Source: JAWKRB01 sp041389885
GTDB lineage: Bacteria; Myxococcota_A; Polyangia; Polyangiales; Ga0077539
Reading direction: 5' to 3'
DNA length: 64,000 nucleotides
Assembly (NCBI GenBank): GCA_041389885.1
Contig: JAWKRB010000021.1
Location: forward strand, 81,760 to 145,759
The notes under the pieces are model-generated. The model did not search any database, was not told the origin of the DNA, and was given only the letters and a program-made list of their open reading frames with translations. The position numbers and the translations under genes were made by a program. Below are positions 8,724 to 17,023 of the stretch, piece by piece. How positions within the stretch are numbered: position 1 is the stretch's first letter; each line of letters opens with the position of its first letter.

Positions 8724-10016
8724 TCACATCCCGCGGAGGGCGTTGCGGAGCCAGACGATCTTCCACGACCCCGCGAAGCCGGCCATGAGCCAGGGGTCGC
8801 GGGCCATGAGGGCGCGGGTGATGGTCCCGGCGCGGTTGTAGTCGGCGCCGCCGGTGAGCATCACGTAGGCGCCGCCGCCGGGGGCCTCGCGCACGTCCCA
8901 GCGGTGGGAGACGTCGGCGAAGTCACCGCTCAGACCGACGTGCCGCACGACGAAGCCCTCAGACTCGACGCGCTGCTCGCCCTCGAGCCGCACCAGCGGG
9001 TTCTCCACCACCGAGCGGAACCGCGTGCTCCCCGCGGGGTCGCCGGGCTGCGAGGGGATCACCTCGACCTCGCGCATCGAGCCCCACACCGATCCGTAGT
9101 GCGCGACGTCGTTCAGCCGCGCGAGCACCCGCTGCGGCGAGGCGTCGGTGTGCCCCGCGACGGTGACCTGCACCACCGCGCCCTCGGCGTTGAGCCGCGT
9201 CGAGACCACCGTCGCCTCGCGAGAGAGCGCGAGCCACGGGCCGTCTTCGGGGGGGCTGAGCTCGCCCGGCGCGGCGATGCCCTCGGCGGGGCGCGCCGCC
9301 GTCGCGAGGCCCGCGACGATCTCCGCGCGGCGCGAGGCGCCGAGGGCGAGCACGGTGTCGACGGAGATGTTCATCCCCGCGATGGCCGCGGGCGAGCGCC
9401 GCGCGACGAGGCGCAGGAGCCAGTGACCCTGCGAGGGGTCGCCCCAGGTCGAGAGCCCGATCACGGTGCCGCCCTCGTCGGGTACGATGTCCCAGCGCGA
9501 CGCGCCGGGGCCGATCTCAGACTCGATGACGTCGACGTCGACCCGACGCGGAGAGGCCGAGCGCATCGCGCAGAGCGCGGTCACGTCGAAGAGCGGCGCG
9601 GCGACGTGAAAGCGAAAGCCGGTGCGGTTGGCGTGCCGCGACAGCACGTCGACGCCGCGGAGGATCGGCATGAAGGTCCCGTACTCCCCCGGCGTGGTGA
9701 TCACCCGGTGCACGACCTCGGGGGGCGCGGCGCTGCGGGTCACGAAGGTGATCCTGGCGTCGCGCCCGCCGTCGGGGTTTCGCACGAGGGAGGCGGGGCC
9801 GCGCGCGAGGAGCGGGCGCAGGGCCGCGAGGTCCGTGGGAGAGAGCCCCGTGAGCGTGGGCGACTCGGCCGGGGGCGCGGCGGGGGGCGGCGCGTCTCGC
9901 TCGCTCGCGGTCGGCGACGCGACGCGCGCGGGCGCGGGCGACGACGCGCGCTGGGTGGCGCAGGCGCAGAGCGCGGCCGCGAGCGCGACGGTCTTGACGG
10001 AGCCGCGTGGGTTCAT
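8724..10016 (-). CDS. Lipoprotein with two SRPBCC (START-like) domains
   Basis: The 430-residue product has a lipobox-like N-terminus (ALAAALCAC) about 20 residues after ATG 10016, followed by a Pro/Ala-rich linker. Two helix-grip modules follow. The first runs from about residue 110 (PEVVHRVITTPGEYGTFMPI, then a long strand-rich part). The second runs from about 270 (ASPQRVLARLNDVAHYGSV, then ending GGADYNRAGTITRALM). The pattern (an Ala-Pro-Pro-Glu-Val or Ser-Pro-Gln-Arg-Val start, then strands) is that of polyketide-cyclase/START-like domains, which bind hydrophobic ligands. Its start codon overlaps that of the divergent acyl-CoA synthetase gene, so one start is probably wrong or the two share a promoter zone. 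A lipid-handling role is inferred. Confidence 0.7.
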   Translation of the reverse strand: MNPRGSVKTVALAAALCACATQRASSPAPARVASPTASERDAPPPAAPPAESPTLTGLSPTDLAALRPLLARGPASLVRNPDGGRDARITFVTRSAAPPEVVHRVITTPGEYGTFMPILRGVDVLSRHANRTGFRFHVAAPLFDVTALCAMRSASPRRVDVDVIESEIGPGASRWDIVPDEGGTVIGLSTWGDPSQGHWLLRLVARRSPAAIAGMNISVDTVLALGASRRAEIVAGLATAARPAEGIAAPGELSPPEDGPWLALSREATVVSTRLNAEGAVVQVTVAGHTDASPQRVLARLNDVAHYGSVWGSMREVEVIPSQPGDPAGSTRFRSVVENPLVRLEGEQRVESEGFVVRHVGLSGDFADVSHRWDVREAPGGGAYVMLTGGADYNRAGTITRALMARDPWLMAGFAGSWKIVWLRNALRGM

Positions 10017-11697
10017 GGCAAAGCAATCGGTCATGCTGCGTGAACGCGCAAGGGCCGTGGGTGAGTGGGCGGGGGTGCTCTCGCGCGTCGCGCTCCGCAG
10101 CGGGCTCGTGGGGCACGCGAGCCCCCGCGGCCTCGCCGTGGGCGCGCGGCAGCTCTTGCAGGGGCGCGCGGGGCTCTCGGCGATCTTTCGCCTGCGGGGG
10201 GTCACCGACGGCGACCGCCCCGCGCTGATCCAAGACGGCCGCGCGCTCACCTACGCCGAGGTCGACGGGCGCATCGACCGCCTCGCGACGGGGCTCCTCG
10301 GCCTCGGGCTGCGCCCCAAGGACGCCGCCGCCGTGCTGCTCTGGAACCGCCCGGAGTTCTTCGAGGTCGAGTCGGCCATGGCGCGCATCGGCGGCGCCGC
10401 GGTGAGCCTCTCGTGGCGCAGCACCGCGGCGGAGCTGGAGTACCTGCTCAACCACTCCGGCGCCCGCGCGGTGTTCTTCGAGGCCGCGCTCTGGCCTGCG
10501 CTCGAAGAGGCGCTGCGCGCGTGCCCGAAGATCGCCCGCGAGCGCTGCGTCGCGCTGGGCGAGTCGGTGCCGGGGACGCGCACCTACGAGAGCCTCCTCG
10601 CCGACCGGGTCGGCCCGATGCCCGAGGCCGACGAGGGGAGCGTGGTGATCTACACCTCGGGCACCACCGGGCGCCCCAAGGGGGCGGTGCGGCGCTTCGG
10701 CTCCGCGCAGGTGCTGGCCTTCACCGCCTTTCTCGACCGCTGCCCCCTCACCCGCTGGGACCGCCACCTCTGCGTGTGCCCGCTCTATCACTCGACGGCC
10801 CTGGGCTTCGCGGGCATGTCGTTGATGACCGGCGGCGCGGTGATCCTCGAGCGCGACTTCGACGCCTCGCGCTTCTTGCGCACGGTGGAGCGCGAGGCGA
10901 TCACCACCACGGCGATCGTGCCCACGATGCTGCACCGGCTCATGGCCCTCGACCCCGACGAGCTCGACGCCCGGCGCGCGCCCTCGCTGCGCGCGATCAT
11001 TTGCGGCGGCGCCGCGATGCCGCCCGCCCTCTGCGCGAGGACGCTCGCGCGCTTCGGCCCGACGCTCTACAACTTCTACGGATCCACCGAGACCGGCCTG
11101 GTGTGCGTCGCCACGCCCGAAGACCTCGCGGCGTCACCCGGCACCATCGGTCGGCCGCTGCACGGCGTCGAGGTGCGGCTCCTCGACGAGGGCGGCGCGC
11201 CGGTCGCGCGGGGCGAGGTGGGCGAGCTCTACGCGCGCAACCTGATGCTGGTCGAGGGCTACCACGCCGACGAGGGCGCCACGCGCTCGTCGATGCGCGA
11301 CGGGTTCTTCAGCGTGGGCGACCTCGCCACGGTCGACGCCGCGGGGCGCTACAGCATCGTGGGCCGGCGCCGCGACATGGTGATCTCCGGGGGCGTGAAC
11401 ATCTACCCCGTCGAGGTCGAGGACGTGATCGAGTCGCACCCCGACGTCGCGCAGGTCGCGGTGGTGGGGGTGGCCGACGCGGAGTGGGGCGAGCGGCTGC
11501 GGGCCTTCGTGGTGCTGCGCGAGGGCGCCTCGGCCGACACCGACGCGGGCGCGCTGCGGGCGTGGTGCAGGGCGAGGCTCTCGGGGCCCAAGGCGCCGCG
11601 GGAGTGGGTCTTCGTGCCCTCGCTGCCGAGCAACCCGACGGGCAAGGTGCTCAAGCGCGAGCTGCGAGACTGGGACGGCGCGGTCACGAAGCTCTGA
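10015..11697 (+). CDS. Acyl-CoA synthetase / AMP-binding ligase
   Basis: The enzyme activates a carboxylic acid as an acyl-adenylate and transfers it to CoA. Its 560 residues show the family motifs in order: the P-loop-like YTSGTTGRPKG near residue 210, the adenine-binding YGSTE near 352, the hinge SVGDLATVD near 430, GRRRDMVISGGVNIYPVEVE near 450 and the catalytic C-terminal Lys in PTGKVLKREL near 548. The leading 60 residues are less conserved. The true start may be ATG 10033, since ATG 10015 overlaps the divergent lipoprotein start. Its substrate is unknown; the SRPBCC neighbour hints at a lipid or aromatic acid. Confidence 0.9.
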   Translation: MAKQSVMLRERARAVGEWAGVLSRVALRSGLVGHASPRGLAVGARQLLQGRAGLSAIFRLRGVTDGDRPALIQDGRALTYAEVDGRIDRLATGLLGLGLRPKDAAAVLLWNRPEFFEVESAMARIGGAAVSLSWRSTAAELEYLLNHSGARAVFFEAALWPALEEALRACPKIARERCVALGESVPGTRTYESLLADRVGPMPEADEGSVVIYTSGTTGRPKGAVRRFGSAQVLAFTAFLDRCPLTRWDRHLCVCPLYHSTALGFAGMSLMTGGAVILERDFDASRFLRTVEREAITTTAIVPTMLHRLMALDPDELDARRAPSLRAIICGGAAMPPALCARTLARFGPTLYNFYGSTETGLVCVATPEDLAASPGTIGRPLHGVEVRLLDEGGAPVARGEVGELYARNLMLVEGYHADEGATRSSMRDGFFSVGDLATVDAAGRYSIVGRRRDMVISGGVNIYPVEVEDVIESHPDVAQVAVVGVADAEWGERLRAFVVLREGASADTDAGALRAWCRARLSGPKAPREWVFVPSLPSNPTGKVLKRELRDWDGAVTKL

Positions 11698-11797
11698 GCG
11701 CCGCTCGATCTCCCACGATCATCGCAGTGACCACCTCCCGCGGTCGAGAACCCGGGGATTCCTTGCGGTGGCACTCTGTGTGAATATCGGAGGTGGC

Positions 11798-12757
11798 ATG
11801 ACGAACGCGAGCGCTCGACCGATTCGTTGGCACGCCGGCTTCGGCGCATGGCTCGCGCTGGCGGTGGTGGGCTGCGGCGCCGAGGCCGACGAAGACTACG
11901 GCGTGTCGTCGCAGCTCGTGTCAGACCTCACCGTGGGTGGACACTACTGCCCCACGCGCGGCGAGATCGCGGGGCGAAACTTTCCCCCCGACAACGTGTA
12001 CTACGCGACGACCTTCGGGGGCGGCACCGACGGTCAGCGCATGGCCTGCGGGGGCTACGCCGACGGCCGCTGGCTCTACCTCGCCGACTCGTGGCGCTTC
12101 GGCTGCGGCAGCAAGGTGAAGCTCACCAACCCCCGCAACGGCCGCTGGTGCGTCGCGCAGGTGGCCGACGTGGGGCCGAACATCTGCGTCGAGCGCGCGG
12201 CGGGGCGGCCGGTCATCGACGCCTCCCCCGCGGTCACCCGGGAGCTCTACGGGCGCAGCGGGATGGGCTGGTCTGACCGGGTCCCGATGGTGGCCGAGCG
12301 GGTGGCGACCTCGACGCCGCTGGGCTGCGGCGGCCCCGCCGACAGCGTGACGCCGCCGGTGTCGTCGAGCCCGACGCGCTGCTACAGCAGCACCCTGGGC
12401 CGCGACGTCGAGCCGCTCACCTGCCTCCAGAGCCGCCTCGACGACGTCTGGTACCAGTGCGTCGCCGGGAGCTGGCGGCGCGACAACGGCATCCCCTCGA
12501 CGCGGCGCGGCCCCGGCGGCGCCTGCGAGCCGTACATCGCCCGCGAGAACCACCAGGCCAACACCTCGTCGTCGATGCCCACGGCGCGCTGCTTCAGCAT
12601 GACCTACAACCGCGAGTACACCGGCGCGGTGTGCCTCCAGAGCCGCTTCGACGACCTCTGGTACCAGTGCACGAACATCGGCTGGGTCACCGACCGCAGC
12701 ATCGGCCCGTCGCGCAGCGGCCCCGCGGGCATGTGCAGCCTGTACGTCCCGCGCTGA
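11798..12757 (+). CDS. Secreted lipoprotein with double-psi-like domain and a duplicated CLQSR-WYQC module
   Basis: ATG 11798 is preceded by a strong GGAGG site. Residues 1-25 are a lipoprotein signal (LAVVGC, Cys26). Residues 45-155 contain KVKLTNPRNGRWCVAQVADVG and a conserved Cys set, resembling RlpA/expansin-type double-psi barrels; this is inferred. The C-terminal third is two copies of a roughly 53-residue module (about 194-246 and 264-316). Each has RC(Y/F)S, CLQSR-x-DD-x-WYQC and GP-x-G-x-C. No function is known for this module. It has no obvious operon partner and is convergent with the MBL hydrolase gene, separated by 4 bases. Confidence 0.7.
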   Translation: MTNASARPIRWHAGFGAWLALAVVGCGAEADEDYGVSSQLVSDLTVGGHYCPTRGEIAGRNFPPDNVYYATTFGGGTDGQRMACGGYADGRWLYLADSWRFGCGSKVKLTNPRNGRWCVAQVADVGPNICVERAAGRPVIDASPAVTRELYGRSGMGWSDRVPMVAERVATSTPLGCGGPADSVTPPVSSSPTRCYSSTLGRDVEPLTCLQSRLDDVWYQCVAGSWRRDNGIPSTRRGPGGACEPYIARENHQANTSSSMPTARCFSMTYNREYTGAVCLQSRFDDLWYQCTNIGWVTDRSIGPSRSGPAGMCSLYVPR

Positions 12758-12761
12758 CGCG

Positions 12762-13997
12762 CTACGCCTTCTCGGCCGCCTCGCGAAAGATCGACTGCGC
12801 CATGAGGCTGGTCTCTTCGCGCGCCCGCTCCTCGTTGACCTCGCGGTAGACCGCGCGCACGACGGGGTCCTTCGGCGCGGCGTCCATCGCGAACTGCGCG
12901 AGGGAGCCCGCGAGCTCGGAGCGCCCCTGGAGCATCGCCACCCGCGCCCGCTCGGCCAGCACCGCGGCGCCCCCGGCGGCGTCGCAGAGGGCCGCCGAGA
13001 GCTCGGCGTCGCGGGGGGGCTTGAGGCGCGCGGGGTTGCCGTCCCACCACCCGCCGTAGAGCCGCCAGAGGTTGCGCACGATGAACTGGGGGTCGTCGTA
13101 GACGGGCCGGAGGTACGGGCGGTGCAGCAGCGCCGCGGGCGGGCGCACCGCGCGGAGCACCTCGTCGAGGGTCGCGCCGGAGTTCATCGCGCGGAGGGTC
13201 TGCTCGACGAGCGACTCCAGCAGCGCGGCGGTCTCGGTGAGGGCCTGGCGCACCCGCTGCGCGCCGAGGATCGGCGGGCCGTGGCCGGGGAAGAGCCGCT
13301 CGGCGCCGAGGGCGTCCATCTTGCGCAGCGCCGCGGCCCACTCGCGGGGGTAGCGCTGCACCTTCTGGGGGTTGCCGCAGTTGGGCGAGGCCCAGATGAA
13401 GAGATCCCCGGTGTAGATCGCCCTCGCGTCGGGGACCCACGCCCAGAGGTGGTCGTCGGTCTCGCCGCGGTCGTGAAAGAGCGCCACCTCGCGCCCGCCG
13501 ACGCGCAGGGTCATGCGGTCTTCGAAGGTCACGTCGGGGTCGCGAAAGTGCTCGGGGAACATCGGCGCCGGGAGCCGAAACTGCCGGCGGTTGATGTGCC
13601 CGTTGTACCCGCTCGTGAGTCGGTACCGCGCGAAGCGGTCGAGCACGGCGCGGTGGGCGACGACGGTGACCGCGCGGCCCTGCGCCCGCGACTCGTCCTC
13701 GAAGGGCGCGACGCCGAACACGTGGTCCACGTGGCCGTGCGTGTACACCGCGGTGTGCGCGAGGCGCGGGGACCACCCCCGCACGAGCGCGTGCACCGCG
13801 CCGGCGTGAAAGGGCGAGCTCGTGTCGACGAGCACCAGGCCGTCGTCGGTGTCGAGCGCGAGCACGTTCGAGAACGCGCACACGAAGGCCAGGCGCCCGT
13901 CCATCGGCGCGATGCCCGGGCTCAAGAGCTCTGGGCGCATCGTGGCGTGGTCGACCTCGCCGCTCCACGCCCGCTCGGCGTACTCGAGAACGTTCAT
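12762..13997 (-). CDS. MBL-fold hydrolase with alkyl-sulfatase-type dimerisation region
   Basis: This 411-residue protein has the metallo-beta-lactamase metal motif THGHVDHV near residue 88, a second His in HDRGETDDHL, and the GDLFIW and FPGHGPP loops of the fold. Its C-terminal part (PYLRPVYDDPQFIVRNLWRLYGGW) closely resembles the dimerisation region of SdsA1/BDS1 alkylsulfatases, but the protein is far shorter than the usual roughly 650 residues and lacks a clear SCP2-like tail. It may therefore act on a different ester. It is the last gene of the leftward acpP-fabF-rpiB group; its start lies 7 bases after the rpiB stop, so translational coupling is likely. Confidence 0.8.
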   Translation of the reverse strand: MNVLEYAERAWSGEVDHATMRPELLSPGIAPMDGRLAFVCAFSNVLALDTDDGLVLVDTSSPFHAGAVHALVRGWSPRLAHTAVYTHGHVDHVFGVAPFEDESRAQGRAVTVVAHRAVLDRFARYRLTSGYNGHINRRQFRLPAPMFPEHFRDPDVTFEDRMTLRVGGREVALFHDRGETDDHLWAWVPDARAIYTGDLFIWASPNCGNPQKVQRYPREWAAALRKMDALGAERLFPGHGPPILGAQRVRQALTETAALLESLVEQTLRAMNSGATLDEVLRAVRPPAALLHRPYLRPVYDDPQFIVRNLWRLYGGWWDGNPARLKPPRDAELSAALCDAAGGAAVLAERARVAMLQGRSELAGSLAQFAMDAAPKDPVVRAVYREVNEERAREETSLMAQSIFREAAEKA

Positions 13998-14004
13998 CGG
14001 GACC

Positions 14005-14439
14005 TCAGGGGTTGTCGATCTTGGCCACGCGGTCGGCGTGCCGGCCGCCCTCGAAGGCGCCCGAGATGAACGCCTCGAGGGTCGCCTCGGCGAAGCCCTC
14101 GCCCACCACCCGCGCGCCCAGGGCGAGCACGTTGGCGTCGTTGTGCGCCCGCGCCATCGCCGCGGAGTAGGGCTCGTGGCAGAGCGCCGCGCGGGCGCCG
14201 GGGTGGCGGTTCACGGCGATGCTGATGCCGATGCCGCTGCCGCAGACCACCACGCCGCGCTCGAAGTCGCCGCGCCCGATGGCCTGGCCGACGGCGTGTC
14301 CGTAGTCGGGGTAGTCGGCCCGCTCGGGCGCGTGAACGCCCAGGTCAGTCACCTCGAAGCCCTTGCGCTGCAGCCACTCCCGCACGCGCTCCTTCAGCGC
14401 GAAGCCCGCGTGGTCGCTCGCGATCACCCAACGCATCAC
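14005..14439 (-). CDS. rpiB: Ribose-5-phosphate isomerase B
   Basis: RpiB interconverts ribose 5-phosphate and ribulose 5-phosphate in the pentose phosphate pathway. The 144-residue length and motifs fit the family: IASDHAGF at the start, YPDYGHAVGQA, the phosphate loop CGSGIGISI with the active-site Cys at residue 66, and HNDANVLALGAR. The start could be either of two adjacent ATG codons. It sits 21 bases after fabF on the same strand; a fab gene-rpiB order is seen in other myxobacterial genomes as far as I recall. Confidence 0.95.
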   Translation of the reverse strand: MMRWVIASDHAGFALKERVREWLQRKGFEVTDLGVHAPERADYPDYGHAVGQAIGRGDFERGVVVCGSGIGISIAVNRHPGARAALCHEPYSAAMARAHNDANVLALGARVVGEGFAEATLEAFISGAFEGGRHADRVAKIDNP

Positions 14440-14460
14440 CGGATCACCTCTACCGAAGTC

Positions 14461-15705
14461 TCACGCGCCGACGCGGGAGAGCAGGAGCGAGACGTTGGTC
14501 CCGCCGAAGCCGAAGGCGTTGCTCAAGGCGTGCTCCACGCGGCGCCGACGGGCGACGTGGGGCACGAAGTCGAGGTCGCACCGGGGGTCGGGCGCGTCGA
14601 GGTTGATCGTGGGCGGCAGCACGCCCCGCGCGAGGGCGAGCGCGGTGAACGCCGCCTCGACGCCCCCGGCCGCGCCGAGCAGGTGCCCGGTCATGCTCTT
14701 GGTCGAGCTCACCGCGAGCTCGCCGGCGTGGGCGCCGAAGACCGCGCGAATCGCCTCGGCCTCCTGCACGTCGCCCGCGGGCGTCGAGGTGCCGTGGGCG
14801 TTGACGTAGCCCACGGCCTCGGGCGACACGCCCCCCTCGGCGAGGGCAGCGCGCATCGCCCGCTGCGCGCCTGCGCCCTGCGGCGCGGGCTGGGTGATGT
14901 GGTGCGCGTCGTCGGTGGCGCCGTAGCCCGCGAGGCGCGCGTAGATGGTCGCGCCCCGGGCCTCGGCGCGGTCGCGGCGCTCGAGCACGAGCACCCCGGC
15001 GCCCTCGCCCATGACGAAGCCGTCGCGGCCGGCGTCGAAGGGCCGGCTCGCGCGCTCGGGCTCGTCGTTGCGGGTCGAGAGGGCGCGCATGGCGTCGAAG
15101 CCCGCGATGGCCAGCGGGGTGATGGTGGCCTCGGCGCCTCCGGCGATCATCACGTCGACGGCGCCGCGGGCGATCCAGCGGCCGGCCTCGCCGATGGCGT
15201 GGGCGCCCGACGCGCAGGCGCTGGTGATGCAGTAGTTGGGGCCGCGGAGCCCCAGGCGCATCGCGACCTGCCCCGCGCCGAGGTTGGCGATGGCGGCGGG
15301 GATGAAATACGGCGAGATCTTCGCGGGGCCCCGGGCGCGGAGGGTGTCGTGGTGCGACTCGATGGTCTCGAGGCCGCCCATGCCCGAGCCGATGATCACC
15401 CCGCCGCGGTCGCCGAGGTCTTCCCCCGCGAGGCCGGCGTCTTGCCAGGCCATCTGCGCGGCGGCGAGGGCGAACTGCGTGAAGCGGTCGGTCTCGCGCA
15501 CGCGCCTGGGGTCGACCCACTGCAGCGGGTCGAAGCCCTTGACCTCGGCGGCGATGCGCGTGCGGTGCGCGGAGGCGTCGAAGCGGGTGATCGTCGCGAC
15601 GCCGCTGCGCCCCTCACAGAGGGCCGACCAGGTGCGCTCGAGATCGAGCCCGAGGGGCGTGACGAGGCCCAGGCCCGTCACGACGACCTCGCAAGAGGCG
15701 GACAT
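14461..15705 (-). CDS. fabF: 3-oxoacyl-ACP synthase II
   Basis: FabF condenses malonyl-ACP with acyl-ACP in fatty-acid elongation. The 414-residue protein has the Cys-His-His triad: Cys near 164 in TSACASGAHA, His near 305 in NAHGTSTPAGD and His near 338 in MTGHLLGAAG. It also has VVTGLGLVTPLG at the N-terminus and NAFGFGGTNVSLL at the C-terminus. It begins 2 bases after the acpP stop, so the two are certainly co-transcribed and probably translationally coupled. Confidence 0.97.
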   Translation of the reverse strand: MSASCEVVVTGLGLVTPLGLDLERTWSALCEGRSGVATITRFDASAHRTRIAAEVKGFDPLQWVDPRRVRETDRFTQFALAAAQMAWQDAGLAGEDLGDRGGVIIGSGMGGLETIESHHDTLRARGPAKISPYFIPAAIANLGAGQVAMRLGLRGPNYCITSACASGAHAIGEAGRWIARGAVDVMIAGGAEATITPLAIAGFDAMRALSTRNDEPERASRPFDAGRDGFVMGEGAGVLVLERRDRAEARGATIYARLAGYGATDDAHHITQPAPQGAGAQRAMRAALAEGGVSPEAVGYVNAHGTSTPAGDVQEAEAIRAVFGAHAGELAVSSTKSMTGHLLGAAGGVEAAFTALALARGVLPPTINLDAPDPRCDLDFVPHVARRRRVEHALSNAFGFGGTNVSLLLSRVGA

Positions 15706-15707
15706 GC

Positions 15708-15956
15708 TCAGCGCGCGGAGAGACGGGAGGTGATGTAGTCGACGGCGTCTTGCACCGTGCGGATCCGCTCGGTGTCTTCGTCGGGGATATCGAGCTCGAA
15801 CTCCTCTTCGAGGGCGAGCACGAGCTCGACGATCGCGAGGGAGTCGGCGCCGAGGTCGTTGATGAACGACGCCTCCGGCTTCAGCTCGTTCACGTCCACC
15901 ACAAGGTTCTTCGCGATCTGGCCGCGGACCCGCTGTTCAATGTCAGTCTGGTTCAC
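15708..15956 (-). CDS. acpP: Acyl carrier protein
   Basis: This 82-residue acidic helical protein carries the phosphopantetheine-attachment motif GADSL with the modified Ser at residue 39, then VELVLALEEEF and a DEDTERIRTVQDAVDYI end helix. It is the first gene of the leftward acpP-fabF-rpiB group. Its context and full-length sequence fit the housekeeping fatty-acid ACP rather than a polyketide carrier. A strong GC-rich hairpin lies about 75 bases upstream. Confidence 0.97.
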   Translation of the reverse strand: MNQTDIEQRVRGQIAKNLVVDVNELKPEASFINDLGADSLAIVELVLALEEEFELDIPDEDTERIRTVQDAVDYITSRLSAR

Positions 15957-16030
15957 GCGCGGCGGTATATCCCAACGCAGCGCGTGCGTGAAGGGCCCTC
16001 ACGCGACGAATTCGTCCAGACTTTTGGGCG

Positions 16031-16066
16031 TGACGCGCCGCGCCATGACCGCGGCGCGGCGCGTCA
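16031..16066. terminator. Strong GC-rich hairpin between the lectin-like gene and acpP
   Basis: A perfect 14-base stem (TGACGCGCCGCGCC and its complement) surrounds an 8-base loop. It lies downstream of the 16141-16770 stop and upstream of acpP, both leftward, so it may end the upstream transcript. An operator role in front of acpP is also possible. No T-tract follows. Confidence 0.45.
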
Positions 16067-16140
16067 CCCGGGCCGGGGCTCTGGCGCCTGGGGAGGCCTC
16101 TGGGGTGATTACGAACAAGGCGCAGGAGCTCCAGCGGAGT

Positions 16141-16770
16141 TCAGGCGCTCTGGGGCGCGGAGAGCGCGAGGTTCTTGAAGCAGAACACGGTGGCCGACTC
16201 GACCTCGGGCGAGCCGCCCTGGGCCTGCAGGGCGATGTGCCCGTCGCGGAACGCGTCGTCGGTGAGGCTCACGAGCTCGGCGTCGTTACAGAACACCGAG
16301 ATCTTCTCGCCCTCGGCGACGATGCGGAGTCGGTTCTCCTGCCCGACGCCCTTGGCGATGGCGGGGTGCTCGGTCCAATCGACGAGGGGCGTGCTCTGGT
16401 TCGCCTGGCGCCGCGTGAGGCGATAGAAGCCCGTGGCGTCGAGAAAGACTCGGTAGTTGTCCCGGTCAGACTTCGCGCGAAAGCTCACGCCGACGTAGCT
16501 CTGCGCGGGGTCTTGCGCGGCGAGGACGGTGACGGTCACTTCGAGGGAGAGGTCGGCGAAGGTCCTGCCGTCATACCAGAGCGCGGCGACGGAGGTCTCT
16601 CCGCCGGGGAGCGTGAGCACCGCTCCGTTGGTGTCGTGGCGCAGCGGCGGCGTCTTCGACGTCGCGGCGAAGGACCATCCCTCCGCGTTCTCCAGGAAGC
16701 TCTCCTCCAGCACCGTCGGCCACGCGTCCACCGAATCGTCCGCGGGACCCTGCTTCGCCTCGTCGCTCAT
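16141..16770 (-). CDS. Uncharacterised jelly-roll (LamG/DUF1080-like) protein
   Basis: The 209-residue protein has no signal peptide. Its core looks like a concanavalin-like beta sandwich: WPTVLEESFLENAEGW, LSLEVTVTVLAAQDPAQSYVGVSF, DNYRVFLDATGFYRLTR, NRLRIVAEGEKISVFCNDAELVSLTD and DGHIALQAQGG. That strand order is found in lectin-like and 3-keto-disaccharide-hydrolase-like domains, where the protein binds or cleaves a glycan. No catalytic residues can be assigned. It stands alone upstream of acpP, with a good GAGGAGAG site before ATG 16770. Confidence 0.6.
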   Translation of the reverse strand: MSDEAKQGPADDSVDAWPTVLEESFLENAEGWSFAATSKTPPLRHDTNGAVLTLPGGETSVAALWYDGRTFADLSLEVTVTVLAAQDPAQSYVGVSFRAKSDRDNYRVFLDATGFYRLTRRQANQSTPLVDWTEHPAIAKGVGQENRLRIVAEGEKISVFCNDAELVSLTDDAFRDGHIALQAQGGSPEVESATVFCFKNLALSAPQSA

Positions 16771-17023
16771 ACGTGACTCTCTCCTCGCTCGCTCGTGTGG
16801 GACGCACCCGGGGTCCCGCGGCTTCTCGGGCGACCATAGCAGGCTTCACGCGTCGGTTGAAGGTCGTCGTGACGGGCCCCGCCCCCCGGCTCCGAGGCCG
16901 TCTGCCGCCTCGCCGCGGCGCCGCGCCCCGCCCCGGCGCCACTGCGCACACGAATAAAACTCGGATGTGCGGCTTGACTTGAATGAGAAGAAGAATGAAG
17001 GTCGCGGCCTAGAGGTGACCTTT

